Shown in pieces: positions 17,940 to 26,672 of a stretch of DNA of 64,000 bases (positions are counted from its first letter, which is position 1; each line of letters begins with the position of its first letter). The notes under the pieces were generated by a model. It saw only the letters and a list, made by a program, of their open reading frames with translations, was not told the origin of the DNA and did not search any database. The DNA lies in contig CAYPID010000007.1 of the NCBI GenBank assembly GCA_964410725.1, forward strand, positions 3,207-67,206. Direction: 5' to 3'. The DNA comes from CALAZP01 sp964410725. Lineage in GTDB: Bacteria; Bacteroidota; Bacteroidia; Chitinophagales; Saprospiraceae. Both the position numbers and the translations under genes were made by a program.

Positions 17940-18496
17940 TGGAATATACACCTAGATTAAAAACTAAGTACAGACAGGAAGTAGTCAAAGCTATGATGGA
18001 ACAATTTGGCTACACTTCTGTGATGCAGGTTCCAAAAATTCAAAAGGTTTGTATCAATCAGGGTATTGGTGGTGCAACCCAAGACAAGAAGTTGGTAGAT
18101 GTGGCTCTTGACCAAATGTCAATTATAGCAGGTCAAAAGGCTGTACCAACCAAAGCTAAGAAGTCAGTTTCTAACTTTAAGTTAAGAGAGCAGATGACTA
18201 TTGGAGCAAAGGTTACCTTACGAAAGGATAGAATGTTTGAATTCCTCGATAGATTGACCTCCGTAGCTTTACCGAGGGTAAGAGATTTCAGAGGTATTAA
18301 TGACAAAAGTTTCGATGGAAGGGGTAACTATTCTTTAGGGATTACAGAACAAATTATTTTTCCTGAAATAGACATTGACAAAGTTAATCAGATCACTGGT
18401 ATGGATATAACTATTGTTACTTCTGCCAAAACTGATGCTGAAGCTTTAGCTTTGTTAAAGTTAATGGGATTACCTTTCAAAAATCAAAGAAACTAA
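17939..18496 (+). CDS. rplE: 50S ribosomal protein L5
   Basis: 185-residue 5S rRNA-binding protein. Shows VTLRKDRMFEFLDRLTSVAL and RGNYSLGITEQIIFPEIDID. Coupled to rplX through a one-base overlap. Confidence 0.98.
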   Translation: MEYTPRLKTKYRQEVVKAMMEQFGYTSVMQVPKIQKVCINQGIGGATQDKKLVDVALDQMSIIAGQKAVPTKAKKSVSNFKLREQMTIGAKVTLRKDRMFEFLDRLTSVALPRVRDFRGINDKSFDGRGNYSLGITEQIIFPEIDIDKVNQITGMDITIVTSAKTDAEALALLKLMGLPFKNQRN

Positions 18497-18503
18497 TTTA
18501 GAT

Positions 18504-18773
18504 ATGGCTCGTAAATCAATTATTGCCAGAGAAATTAAGAGAGAGCGTTTAGTAAAGAAGTATGCTGAATTGCGCAAACAGTTAAAGGAAGAAGGGAAAT
18601 GGGACGAGTTAGACAAACTCCCAAGGAATTCTAACAAGATTCGTATGCACAATCGTTGTAAGCTTACTGGTAGACCTAAGGGTTATATGAGACAGTTTGG
18701 TCTTTGTAGGGTTAAGTTTAGGGAAATGGCACTAGATGGCAAGATTCCTGGAGTAACCAAGGCTAGTTGGTAA
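18504..18773 (+). CDS. rpsN: 30S ribosomal protein S14 (zinc-free type)
   Basis: 89 residues, the long form without CxxC zinc motifs. Shows NRCKLTGRPKGYMRQFGLCR and the C-terminal GVTKASW. Confidence 0.98.
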   Translation: MARKSIIAREIKRERLVKKYAELRKQLKEEGKWDELDKLPRNSNKIRMHNRCKLTGRPKGYMRQFGLCRVKFREMALDGKIPGVTKASW

Positions 18774-18796
18774 ATTATTTAATAAATTAATTAAGA

Positions 18797-18830
18797 ATCG
18801 ATCAGGTTCCTCATCGGAAAACCATTCGAT
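18797..18830 (+). promoter_or_regulatory. Hairpin in the rpsN-rpsH spacer, candidate S8 leader element
   Basis: The 71-nt spacer is long for this cluster. ATCGA (18797-18801) pairs with TCGAT (18826-18830); inside, GGTTCC (18805-18810) pairs with GG (18816-18817) and AACC (18820-18823), leaving two bulged A residues. It ends 14 nt before the rpsH start. S8 recognises a bulged-A helix in 16S rRNA and in the E. coli spc mRNA, so a link to S8 feedback is possible but only inferred. Confidence 0.4.
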
Positions 18831-18844
18831 ACAATCTAATAATA

Positions 18845-19255
18845 ATGGCTGTAACAGATCCAATTGCAGATTATCTGACCAGAATCAGAAATGCGCAACA
18901 AGCAGGTCACAGAATTGTGGAAATTCCTGCCTCAAATCTTAAGAAGAGAATTACAGAAATTCTATATGACCAAGGTTATATTCTTAAGTACAAATTTGAA
19001 GATAATGTAGGAAAAGGCAATCAAGGGCTGATTAAAATAGCACTGAAGTATGATCCTACCACTAAAAAGCCTGTCATTCAGAAGATGGCTAGAATTAGCA
19101 AGCCTGGTCTAAGGAAGTATGCTGGAAGCTCTGAAGTTCCACGTGTTATTAATGGATTAGGTGTATGTATTGTAAGTACATCAAGAGGAGTTCTTACAGA
19201 TAAGCAAGCTAGGGAGATGAATGTAGGAGGGGAGTTATTGTGCTATATTTATTAA
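18845..19255 (+). CDS. rpsH: 30S ribosomal protein S8
   Basis: 136 residues; 16S central-domain binder and, in other bacteria, autoregulator of the spc operon. Starts MAVTDPIADYLTRIRNAQ and ends with the signature STSRGVLTDKQAREMNVGGE. Confidence 0.98.
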   Translation: MAVTDPIADYLTRIRNAQQAGHRIVEIPASNLKKRITEILYDQGYILKYKFEDNVGKGNQGLIKIALKYDPTTKKPVIQKMARISKPGLRKYAGSSEVPRVINGLGVCIVSTSRGVLTDKQAREMNVGGELLCYIY

Positions 19256-19273
19256 TTGAAAAATTAGTTCGAC

Positions 19274-19828
19274 ATGTCTAGAATAGGAAAGGCCCCGATT
19301 GAAATCCCCAGTGGAGTAGAAATTACGGTGGATAAATCAAATATAGTCAAGGTAAAGGGCCCCAAAGGTGAATTGATTCAACAGATAAATAGTGATTTAG
19401 GTATTGCTATTGAAGATAATACTTTAGTGGTAAACAGGCCAACAGAGCAAAAACGCCATAAATCTATGCATGGGCTATATCGCTCATTGATTAGTAACAT
19501 GGTAGAAGGGGTGACTAAGGGTTTTACTAAAGAGTTAGAATTGGTTGGTGTAGGTTATAGAGCGGGTAATACTGGTCAATTACTTGAGTTATCCGTGGGC
19601 TACTCACATCCAATTTTCTTCGCTATTCCCGATGAGGTTAAAGTGGAGACTAAAATGGAAAAGGGTAAAAATCCTGTTGTTATTTTAGAGTCTATTGACA
19701 AACAGTTAGTTGGGCAGGTAGCCGCCAAGATACGAGCGTTTAGGAAACCTGAGCCTTACAAAGGAAAGGGTATCAAATTTGTTGGTGAGGTCTTGCGCAG
19801 AAAGGCTGGCAAAACTTCAGGTAAGTAA
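19274..19828 (+). CDS. rplF: 50S ribosomal protein L6
   Basis: 184 residues, two-repeat fold near the factor-binding site. Starts MSRIGKAPIEIPSGVEI and ends with the signature PEPYKGKGIKFVGEVLRRKA. Confidence 0.98.
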   Translation: MSRIGKAPIEIPSGVEITVDKSNIVKVKGPKGELIQQINSDLGIAIEDNTLVVNRPTEQKRHKSMHGLYRSLISNMVEGVTKGFTKELELVGVGYRAGNTGQLLELSVGYSHPIFFAIPDEVKVETKMEKGKNPVVILESIDKQLVGQVAAKIRAFRKPEPYKGKGIKFVGEVLRRKAGKTSGK

Positions 19829-19890
19829 ATTATTAATCATTGCCTTTGGGTTTTGTGGTATGCAATTCACTAGAGGAAAATTATAGTAAA

Positions 19891-20244
19891 ATGGCGTTTT
19901 CAAAAGAAAATAGAAGAAAGCGGATTCACTTTAGAATCAAGAAGAAGGTTAGAGGATCTGCCGAGAGGCCTCGCTTAAGTGTATATCGCAGTAATCAATA
20001 CATTTATGCACAGATTATAGATGATACTACAGGTAATACCTTAGTTTCTGCCTCTTCTTTGGAATCGGGTATTGAAAATAAAGGTACTAAAGTAGAGCAA
20101 TCTGCCGCAGTTGGAAAGTTGTTGGCTGAACGTGCTTTAGCAGCAAATATTAATACAGCTGTTTTTGACAGAGGTGGATATTTATACCATGGTCGGGTGA
20201 AAGCTCTTGCTGATGGTGCTAGAGAAGGTGGAATTAAAATTTAA
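19891..20244 (+). CDS. rplR: 50S ribosomal protein L18
   Basis: 5S rRNA-binding protein. An in-frame ATG at 19840 exists, but the family sequence begins MAFSKENRRKRIHFRIKKKV at 19891, giving 117 residues, the normal length. The intervening 17 codons have no resemblance to L18, so 19891 is taken. C-terminus FDRGGYLYHGRVKALADGAR is conserved. Confidence 0.96.
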   Translation: MAFSKENRRKRIHFRIKKKVRGSAERPRLSVYRSNQYIYAQIIDDTTGNTLVSASSLESGIENKGTKVEQSAAVGKLLAERALAANINTAVFDRGGYLYHGRVKALADGAREGGIKI

Positions 20245-20263
20245 AATCAAAACCATTTAGAAA

Positions 20264-20782
20264 ATGGCTAATAAGTCTAACAATAGAGTTAAACCTGCTG
20301 AAACTGAATTAAAGGAAAAGTTGGTGGCTCTAAATAGGGTAGCGAAAGTTACAAAGGGTGGTAGGACGTTTAGTTTTGCTGCAATTGTGGTAGTTGGCGA
20401 TGGTAATGGCACCGTTGGTTATGGCCTGGGTAAGGCTAGGGACGTTTCTGAGTCTATTGCAAAAGCAGTAGATGACGCGAAAAAGAACCTGGTTAAATTT
20501 CCGCTGTATAAAGGTACTATTCCACACTCTGTGCATGGTAAATACGGTGCAGGAAAGGTGCTCATAAAGCCTGCTTCTGATGGTACCGGTGTAATTGCAG
20601 GGGGAGCTTTAAGAGCTGTATTGGAAATCGCAGGAGTTCATAATGTCCTTTCCAAGACGCAAGGATCTTCAAATCCGCACAACGTTGTAAAGGCTGCTGT
20701 GGATGCCTTAAGTAGGTTGAGAAGTCCGATGCTGGTTGCTAAGCAGCGAGGAATTGAAATGGAAAAACTCTTTAAAGGTTAA
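20264..20782 (+). CDS. rpsE: 30S ribosomal protein S5
   Basis: 172 residues; dsRBD-like N-domain at the mRNA entrance. Shows RVAKVTKGGRTFSFAAIVVV and GTGVIAGGALRAVLE. Confidence 0.98.
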   Translation: MANKSNNRVKPAETELKEKLVALNRVAKVTKGGRTFSFAAIVVVGDGNGTVGYGLGKARDVSESIAKAVDDAKKNLVKFPLYKGTIPHSVHGKYGAGKVLIKPASDGTGVIAGGALRAVLEIAGVHNVLSKTQGSSNPHNVVKAAVDALSRLRSPMLVAKQRGIEMEKLFKG

Positions 20783-20793
20783 AATATAAAGAA

Positions 20794-20976
20794 ATGGCCA
20801 AGATTAAAATAACTCAGAAGAAGAGTGTCATCGACCGTTCTAAAAAGCAAAAGGCTACTATGGTGGCGTTAGGTTTGAGGAAGATCAATCACAGTGTAGT
20901 TCATGAGGCGACACCTCAAATTGCTGGAATGGTTGCTAAAGTGAGTCACCTAGTGACCGTTGAAGAAGTTAAATAA
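20794..20976 (+). CDS. rpmD: 50S ribosomal protein L30
   Basis: 60 residues, the short bacterial form: MAKIKITQKKSVIDRSKKQK, then LGLRKINHSVVHE. Eleven nt after rpsE. Confidence 0.97.
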   Translation: MAKIKITQKKSVIDRSKKQKATMVALGLRKINHSVVHEATPQIAGMVAKVSHLVTVEEVK

Positions 20977-20996
20977 TAAGAAAATATAGAAATAAA

Positions 20997-21443
20997 ATGG
21001 AACTTCATAATCTACGACCTGCTCAAGGTGCGGTTAAGGCAAGAAAAAGAATAGCTAGGGGTCAAGGTGCTGGTAGTGGTGGTACTGCCACCAGAGGTCA
21101 CAAGGGTGCTAAATCCAGAGCTGGTCATTCTACTAAGAGAAATTTTGAAGGTGGGCAAATGCCTCTCCAAATGCGCTTGCCTAAAAGGGGTTTTAATAAT
21201 CCTAATAGGGTAGTATTTGTTCCTCTAAACGTAGAAAGACTTCAGGTGATTAGCGAGAAATTCAACACTAGTGAAATTTCTTTAAAATCACTTATTGATT
21301 TCAATATTATTGGTAAGAACGATAAAGTAAAGATTCTTGGTAGAGGCGAATTAAAAACTAAGTTATCTGTTGAGGCTCACGCAGTTTCTGGGACTGCAAA
21401 AGCAGCTATTGAAGGTGCAGGAGGATCGATCACGCTTGTTTAA
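20997..21443 (+). CDS. rplO: 50S ribosomal protein L15
   Basis: 148 residues; glycine/arginine-rich N-terminal extension (RIARGQGAGSGGTATRGHKG) that penetrates the 23S core. Ten nt before secY. Confidence 0.98.
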   Translation: MELHNLRPAQGAVKARKRIARGQGAGSGGTATRGHKGAKSRAGHSTKRNFEGGQMPLQMRLPKRGFNNPNRVVFVPLNVERLQVISEKFNTSEISLKSLIDFNIIGKNDKVKILGRGELKTKLSVEAHAVSGTAKAAIEGAGGSITLV

Positions 21444-21452
21444 TTTATACTG

Positions 21453-22829
21453 ATGAAAAAATTTATAACAACTCTTCAAAATATTTGGAAAATCAAGGAG
21501 TTGAGAACGAGAATTCTCCTAACTCTTGGGTTACTACTAGTATTTCGTTTTGGTTCTTATGTCGTTTTACCAGGGGTTATACCCTCTATTCTTGAAAATG
21601 CCACTCAGAATCAATCGTCTCCTAATGATTTGTTGGGTTTAATTAATGTTTTTACAGGTGGGGCCTTCAATAATGCCGCCATTATGGCGTTAGGAATCAT
21701 GCCTTACATTACCGCTTCTATTATTATTCAGTTAATGGGATTTGCGGTACCTTATTTTCAAAGGCTTCAACAAAAGGAAGGGGAATCTGGCCGGAAAAAA
21801 TTAAATCAAATTACCCGACTGTTAACCGTTGCGATTACTTTAGTTCAAGGTGGAGGTTATTTGACTTATATTAACAGTTTAGGTGCAGTGGATCCGACTG
21901 TTCCATCTGGTGTTTTTTGGTTGTCAAATATTATTATTTTAAGTGCCGGTACTGTATTTGCGATGTGGTTAGGTGAAAGGATTACTGATAAAGGGATTGG
22001 TAATGGGGTATCTCTGCTGATTACGGTAGGTATTATCGCTTCTTTGCCTAGTGCCTTGATATTTGAATTACAATCACAAATTTCTAATAATGGTTTTATC
22101 ATCTTCGTTTTAGAAATGGCAGTTTTGTTTGTCGTGGTTGTTTTGACAGTGGCTATAGTTCAAGGTGTACGAAAAATCCCTATTCAGTTTGCCAAGAGAA
22201 TGGTCGGTAGAGGTAATTCTCAAATTCCTGTAGCGGGTGCTAGAGATTATATTCCGTTAAAAGTGAATGCTGCTGGTGTGATGCCTATCATTTTTGCTCA
22301 GGCACTAATGTTTTTGCCTGCAACCATTGCTCAGTTTTTATCCGGGGATGGTTCTGACTTGACTGCGAGCCCGTTTTTAAGAGCTCTAAATGACTTTACT
22401 TCGGCTCCTTACAATATTATATATTACGTTTTGGTGGTTTTGTTCACCTATGTATATACTGCCTTATTGGTCAATCCTCAACAATATTCGGAGTATTTGA
22501 AGCGTCAAAATGCTTTTATTCCCGGTATTAAACCAGGTAAGCCTACTGCAGATTTCATTGATGCTGTGACCACCAGAATTACGCTTCCGGGCTCTATTTT
22601 CCTTGGTATCATAGCTATTTTGCCTGCATTTGCGGCTGCTTTTGGTGTAAATATTGCATTCGCAATGTTTTTCGGAGGGACATCATTATTGATTTTAGTG
22701 GGTGTAGTTTTGGACACTCTTCAGCAGATTGAGAGTCACTTGTTGATGAGAAGATATGATGGATTAGTCAAATCGGGAAAGATTCAGGGAAGGAGTAGTA
22801 GAATGCAAGGAATTGGTGCTGGAATGTGA
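21453..22829 (+). CDS. secY: Protein translocase subunit SecY
   Basis: Central pore of the Sec translocon, 458 residues with about ten membrane segments. TM2 region MALGIMPYITASIIIQLM and the cytoplasmic loop NAFIPGIKPGKPTADFID are conserved. Probably co-transcribed with the r-protein genes, as is usual. Confidence 0.98.
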   Translation: MKKFITTLQNIWKIKELRTRILLTLGLLLVFRFGSYVVLPGVIPSILENATQNQSSPNDLLGLINVFTGGAFNNAAIMALGIMPYITASIIIQLMGFAVPYFQRLQQKEGESGRKKLNQITRLLTVAITLVQGGGYLTYINSLGAVDPTVPSGVFWLSNIIILSAGTVFAMWLGERITDKGIGNGVSLLITVGIIASLPSALIFELQSQISNNGFIIFVLEMAVLFVVVVLTVAIVQGVRKIPIQFAKRMVGRGNSQIPVAGARDYIPLKVNAAGVMPIIFAQALMFLPATIAQFLSGDGSDLTASPFLRALNDFTSAPYNIIYYVLVVLFTYVYTALLVNPQQYSEYLKRQNAFIPGIKPGKPTADFIDAVTTRITLPGSIFLGIIAILPAFAAAFGVNIAFAMFFGGTSLLILVGVVLDTLQQIESHLLMRRYDGLVKSGKIQGRSSRMQGIGAGM

Positions 22830-22868
22830 TAAATGGAGCTCCAAAGGGAGTTTAATATTTTATACTCA

Positions 22869-23672
22869 ATGGTGTATTACAAGACGAGTGAAGAGATTGA
22901 ATTAATTAGGGCTAGTTGTTTGCTTGTAAGCAAGGTACTCGCTCACGTTGGTTCTCTTATTCGTCCGGGTTTGACAGCTGATATTATTGACCGGGAAGCT
23001 GAGTCATTAATAAGAGATCATGGTGCGGTTCCTTCTTTCAAAGGATATGGAGGTTTTCCCGCTACTTTGTGTGTCTCTGTCAATGAAATTGTGGTTCATG
23101 GTATTCCTTCTGAAAAGCAAGTTTTCGGGGAATCTGATGTAATTTCAGTTGATTGTGGTGCATATATGAATGGTTTTCATGGAGATTCAGCCTATACTTT
23201 TGTTATGGGAGGTGCTTCTTCGGAGGTCATACAGCTTTGTGAAATTACCAATCAATCTCTTTATAAGGGTATAAGTGCTGCAGTTGAAGGAAACAGATTA
23301 GGTGACATTGGTTTTGCTATTCAGCACTACACTGAAAGTCAGCATGGATACGGTGTAGTTCGCGAATTGGTTGGTCATGGTGTTGGGAGAGAATTACACG
23401 AATCCCCACAAGTACCTAACTATGGAAAAAGAGGAAGAGGATTAAAATTGAAAGAAGGTTTAGTAATTGCGATTGAGCCTATGATAAATATGGGAAAACA
23501 TCAGGTAGAAACTGCTCCTGATAATTGGTCTATTATCACTAGAGATCGGAAAGTTTCTGCGCATTATGAGCACACCGTAGCAGTTGGTAAGGGTAAGGCT
23601 GATATTCTTTCTGATCATTCATTGCTTTACGAAACTGTCGCTTCTAACGAGAACCTTTTTTTAATTAAATAA
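22869..23672 (+). CDS. map: Methionine aminopeptidase type I
   Basis: Removes N-terminal methionine. The start is taken at ATG 22869 (MVYYKTSEEIELIRASC); an upstream ATG at 22833 would add 12 residues unlike the family. Metal ligands are present: two Asp in VDCGAYMNGFHGDSAYTF, His in GHGVGRELHE, Glu in IEPMINMG and Glu in HYEHTVAV. About 267 residues. Confidence 0.96.
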   Translation: MVYYKTSEEIELIRASCLLVSKVLAHVGSLIRPGLTADIIDREAESLIRDHGAVPSFKGYGGFPATLCVSVNEIVVHGIPSEKQVFGESDVISVDCGAYMNGFHGDSAYTFVMGGASSEVIQLCEITNQSLYKGISAAVEGNRLGDIGFAIQHYTESQHGYGVVRELVGHGVGRELHESPQVPNYGKRGRGLKLKEGLVIAIEPMINMGKHQVETAPDNWSIITRDRKVSAHYEHTVAVGKGKADILSDHSLLYETVASNENLFLIK

Positions 23673-23678
23673 TTTTCC

Positions 23679-23686
23679 TAAATTTG
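23679..23686 (+). promoter_or_regulatory. -7 promoter element before infA
   Basis: TAAATTTG followed by CACC, 20 nt before the infA ATG and just after the map stop. Matches TAnnTTTG; the -33 region is only T-rich. Suggests a separate promoter for the infA-rpmJ-rpsM-rpsK-rpsD-rpoA part. Confidence 0.6.
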
Positions 23687-23705
23687 CACCTCATTTGAAA
23701 AATAT

Positions 23706-23924
23706 ATGTCAAAAAAGAACTTAATTAAGCAAGACGGTATTATTGAAGAGGCTTTGTCTAATGCGATGTTTAGGGTAAGGTTAGAGAATGATCATGAGAT
23801 AATTGCGACCATAAGTGGTAAGATGAGAATGAATTATATCAGAATATTACCAGGAGATAAGGTTTCGGTGGAGATGTCTCCTTATGATTTGAGCAGAGGT
23901 AGAATAACTTATAGATACAAATAG
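23706..23924 (+). CDS. infA: Translation initiation factor IF-1
   Basis: 72-residue OB-fold factor that blocks the A site during initiation. Shows KQDGIIEEALSNAMFRVRLE and YIRILPGDKVSVEMSPYDL. Confidence 0.98.
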   Translation: MSKKNLIKQDGIIEEALSNAMFRVRLENDHEIIATISGKMRMNYIRILPGDKVSVEMSPYDLSRGRITYRYK

Positions 23925-23942
23925 TCATAAACAGATAATAAA

Positions 23943-24059
23943 ATGAAAGTAAGAGCATCTGTAAAAAAGAGAACTGCCGATTGTAAGGTGGTTAAAAGAA
24001 AGGGAAAGGTTTATATCATTAACAAGAAAAACCCTAAGCTTAAGCAGCGTCAGGGATAA
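23943..24059 (+). CDS. rpmJ: 50S ribosomal protein L36 (zinc-free type)
   Basis: 38-residue protein starting MKVRASVKKRTADCKVVKRK and ending NPKLKQRQG. Only one cysteine is present, so it cannot form the usual zinc ribbon. Too short for most gene callers' length limits but unmistakable, and in the standard place between infA and rpsM. Confidence 0.97.
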   Translation: MKVRASVKKRTADCKVVKRKGKVYIINKKNPKLKQRQG

Positions 24060-24081
24060 TATAACTTACAAATAATTAGCT

Positions 24082-24459
24082 ATGGCTCGAATTGCAGGAA
24101 ATGACTTGCCTAGGAATAAAAGAGGCGTTATCGGACTGACCTATATCTATGGTATTGGCCCAAGTAGGGCTAAAGCCATTTTGGGTTCTCTCGGTATTAG
24201 TGAGGATACTAAAATTCAAGATTGGACGGATGATAACGTTAAAGAAATCTCTAATGCCATTACCAACGGTTACAAAGTAGAGGGTGAATTGAGGTCTGAA
24301 GTTCAGACCAATATAAAGCGTTTGATGGACATCGGTTGTTATCGTGGGTTGAGACATAGGAAGGGCCTTCCTTTAAGGGGACAGCGTACGCAGACTAATG
24401 CCAGAACCAGAAAAGGAAAGCGTAAGACTGTTGCTAATAAGAAGAAGGCAACTAAGTAA
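24082..24459 (+). CDS. rpsM: 30S ribosomal protein S13
   Basis: 125 residues. Starts MARIAGNDLPRNKRGVIGLT and ends with RHRKGLPLRGQRTQTNARTR plus a basic tail that contacts tRNA at the P site. Confidence 0.98.
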   Translation: MARIAGNDLPRNKRGVIGLTYIYGIGPSRAKAILGSLGISEDTKIQDWTDDNVKEISNAITNGYKVEGELRSEVQTNIKRLMDIGCYRGLRHRKGLPLRGQRTQTNARTRKGKRKTVANKKKATK

Positions 24460-24483
24460 TTGATTTGATAAACTAATGATAAG

Positions 24484-24873
24484 ATGGCAAAAGCTACAAA
24501 AAAGGTAAAAAAACGTAATGTAAAGGTCGATGCACAAGGGTATGCCTACATTACTGCTAGTTTTAATAACTTAATTATCTCTTTGACCAACAAGCAAGGT
24601 CAAGTGATTTCTTGGTCTTCTGCTGGTAAGTCTGGCTTTAGAGGTTCTAAAAAGAATACTCCTTACGCTGCTCAGATTGCTGCAACAGATGCGGCTAAGA
24701 CAGCCTTAGATGCTGGACTTAAGTCAGTTGAGGTTTTTGTAAAGGGACCTGGAGCGGGCAGAGAAGCTGCTATTAGAGCGGTTGATGCTGCTGGTATTAG
24801 GGTTAGTACCATCAAAGATGTTACGCCCATACCGCATAATGGATGTCGTCCTCCAAAGCGTAGAAGAGTTTAA
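24484..24873 (+). CDS. rpsK: 30S ribosomal protein S11
   Basis: 129 residues; platform protein. Shows ASFNNLIISLTNKQGQVISW and the C-terminal DVTPIPHNGCRPPKRRRV. Confidence 0.98.
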   Translation: MAKATKKVKKRNVKVDAQGYAYITASFNNLIISLTNKQGQVISWSSAGKSGFRGSKKNTPYAAQIAATDAAKTALDAGLKSVEVFVKGPGAGREAAIRAVDAAGIRVSTIKDVTPIPHNGCRPPKRRRV

Positions 24874-24898
24874 TTAAAATAGAAGTAAATATTCCATT

Positions 24899-25510
24899 AT
24901 GGCCAGATATACAGGACCTAAGACTAAAAAAGCAAGATCGTTCGGTGAGCCTATTTTTGGGTTTAGCAAAAGTTTTGAAAAGAAAAAGTATCCTCCAGGA
25001 CAACACGGAAATAGTAGAAGGAAGAAGCAAAAGTCTGACTATGCGCTTCAGTTGATGGAAAAGCAGAAGGCTAAGTACACTTATGGTGTTTTAGAGCGTC
25101 AGTTCAGAAGGACTTTTGAAAAAGCCAACAGAAGCAAGGGAGTAACCGGGGAGGTACTACTTCAGCTGTTAGAAGCTAGATTAGACAATACAGTTTTCCG
25201 AATGGGACTAGCTCCAACTCGTAGAGCAGCTAGACAGTTGGTCAGTCATAAGCACATCTCTGTAAATGGGGTGGTTACCAATATACCTTCTTTTCAATTG
25301 AAGCCTGATGATGTGGTATCAGTGAGAAGCAAGTCTAAGGGAATCGAAGTAATTCAGGATACGGCTAAAAACAAGTCAGATGTGCGTAAATTCTCTTGGT
25401 TAGAATTCAGCCCTGACAAATTAGAAGGTAAGTTTATCGCGTTCCCTGAAAGAGACTCTATACCTGAAAAAATAAACGAGCAGTTGATTGTCGAATTGTA
25501 TTCTAAGTAA
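24899..25510 (+). CDS. rpsD: 30S ribosomal protein S4
   Basis: 203 residues; 16S 5'-domain assembly initiator. Zinc-free version. S4 RNA-binding domain at 95-155 (LLQLLEARLDNTVFRMG, HISVNGVVTNIPSF). Confidence 0.98.
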   Translation: MARYTGPKTKKARSFGEPIFGFSKSFEKKKYPPGQHGNSRRKKQKSDYALQLMEKQKAKYTYGVLERQFRRTFEKANRSKGVTGEVLLQLLEARLDNTVFRMGLAPTRRAARQLVSHKHISVNGVVTNIPSFQLKPDDVVSVRSKSKGIEVIQDTAKNKSDVRKFSWLEFSPDKLEGKFIAFPERDSIPEKINEQLIVELYSK

Positions 25511-25545
25511 TCTCAGTCAATTGTTTTAATAAAAAATTCCACTTC

Positions 25546-26547
25546 ATGAATATTCTTAATTTTCATAAGCCCGACAAAATTGTGATGCAAAAAGCTAACG
25601 ATTTTGAAGGAACTTTCGAATTCAAGCCTTTAGAACCAGGGTTTGGTCAAACTATTGGAAATGCCTTAAGAAGGGTTTTATTATCTTCTTTGGAAGGTTT
25701 TTCTATTACTGCTGTTCGTATTGCGGGTGTAGAGCATGAATTTGGGACCATTAAGGGAGTTGTGGAAGATGTGGTTGATATTGTTTTGAATTTAAAGCAA
25801 GTGCGTTTAAAGCAAATGATGGGTGGGGATGAAATTTCTTCTGAGAAAATTTATTTACAGGTTGGTGGGAAGGACGCATTAACTGCAGGGGAGATTGAAA
25901 CCAGCACCAACGTTTTTAAGGTGATGAATCCGGAGTTGGTCATCTGTAATATGGAACCCTCTGTAAGTTTGGAAATTGAATTGACGATAACTAAGGGCAG
26001 GGGTTATGTAGCAGCAGATGATAATCTACCTAAAGATGCGCCTATTGGTGTTATCCCAGTTGATGCCATTTATACTCCAATTAAGAACGTTTCCTACAAG
26101 GTAGAAAATACTAGAGTTGGACAGCGTACGGATTACGAAAAATTGACTATTGATCTGAAGACCGATGGTACAATTCATCCAGATGAGGCCATTAAAGAGG
26201 CCTCTCGAATTTTGATTCAGCATTTGATGTTAATCACTGATGAAAACATCACCTTTGATGATGCTACTACTTCACAAGAGGATATTGTTGACGAATTTAC
26301 GCTACACATGCGTAAATTATTAAAGACTTCCTTAGAAGATTTAGACCTTTCGGTAAGAGCCTATAATTGTTTGAAGGCCGCCAAAATCAATTCTTTATCC
26401 GAATTGGTAAAATACGATACTCACGAATTATTGAAGTTTAGGAATTTTGGTAAGAAGTCTTTAGTGGAAATTGAAGAGCTTCTGCAAGAAAAGGGTTTAA
26501 GTTTTGGAATGGACCTTTCCAAATTCAAATTAGAAGAAGACAATTAA
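25546..26547 (+). CDS. rpoA: DNA-directed RNA polymerase alpha subunit
   Basis: 333 residues. N-terminal dimerisation domain with FEFKPLEPGFGQTIGNALRR and HEFGTIKGVVEDV; C-terminal domain with LEDLDLSVRAYNCLKAAKIN and FRNFGKKSLVEIEE, the UP-element and activator contact surface. Confidence 0.98.
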   Translation: MNILNFHKPDKIVMQKANDFEGTFEFKPLEPGFGQTIGNALRRVLLSSLEGFSITAVRIAGVEHEFGTIKGVVEDVVDIVLNLKQVRLKQMMGGDEISSEKIYLQVGGKDALTAGEIETSTNVFKVMNPELVICNMEPSVSLEIELTITKGRGYVAADDNLPKDAPIGVIPVDAIYTPIKNVSYKVENTRVGQRTDYEKLTIDLKTDGTIHPDEAIKEASRILIQHLMLITDENITFDDATTSQEDIVDEFTLHMRKLLKTSLEDLDLSVRAYNCLKAAKINSLSELVKYDTHELLKFRNFGKKSLVEIEELLQEKGLSFGMDLSKFKLEEDN

Positions 26548-26556
26548 GATAAAATT

Positions 26557-26626
26557 GGGGTTTAGGTTGGCAAACCCCTATTACTCATAAGTAATAACCG
26601 ATTATTTACTAGTGGCTTTCCAACCT
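26557..26626 (+). promoter_or_regulatory. Structured rpoA-rplQ spacer with a possible pseudoknot
   Basis: The 125-nt spacer contains GGGGTTT (26557-26563) pairing perfectly with AAACCCC (26572-26578), a second perfect hairpin ATTACT-CATA-AGTAAT (26580-26595), and the loop sequence AGGTTGG (26564-26570) complementary over 7 nt to CCAACCT (26620-26626). The last pairing would form a pseudoknot or an alternative fold. There is no T-tract and no TAnnTTTG box, so it is unlikely to be a terminator or a new promoter. Candidate L17 leader. Confidence 0.5.
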
Positions 26627-26672
26627 GCTGCGAGAAATGTTAAAGAAAGGTGTTGCTTAAAATATTTACAAA

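Noticed and set aside
19840..19890. Upstream start of L18
   Set aside because: The 17 extra residues have no resemblance to L18, and the standard protein begins at 19891.
22833..22868. Upstream start of methionine aminopeptidase
   Set aside because: The extra 12 residues are outside the family; the standard N-terminus MVYYKTSEEI is at 22869.
26557..26578. Terminator after rpoA
   Set aside because: GGGGTTT/AAACCCC stem is not followed by a T-tract, and rplQ follows in the same transcript unit.
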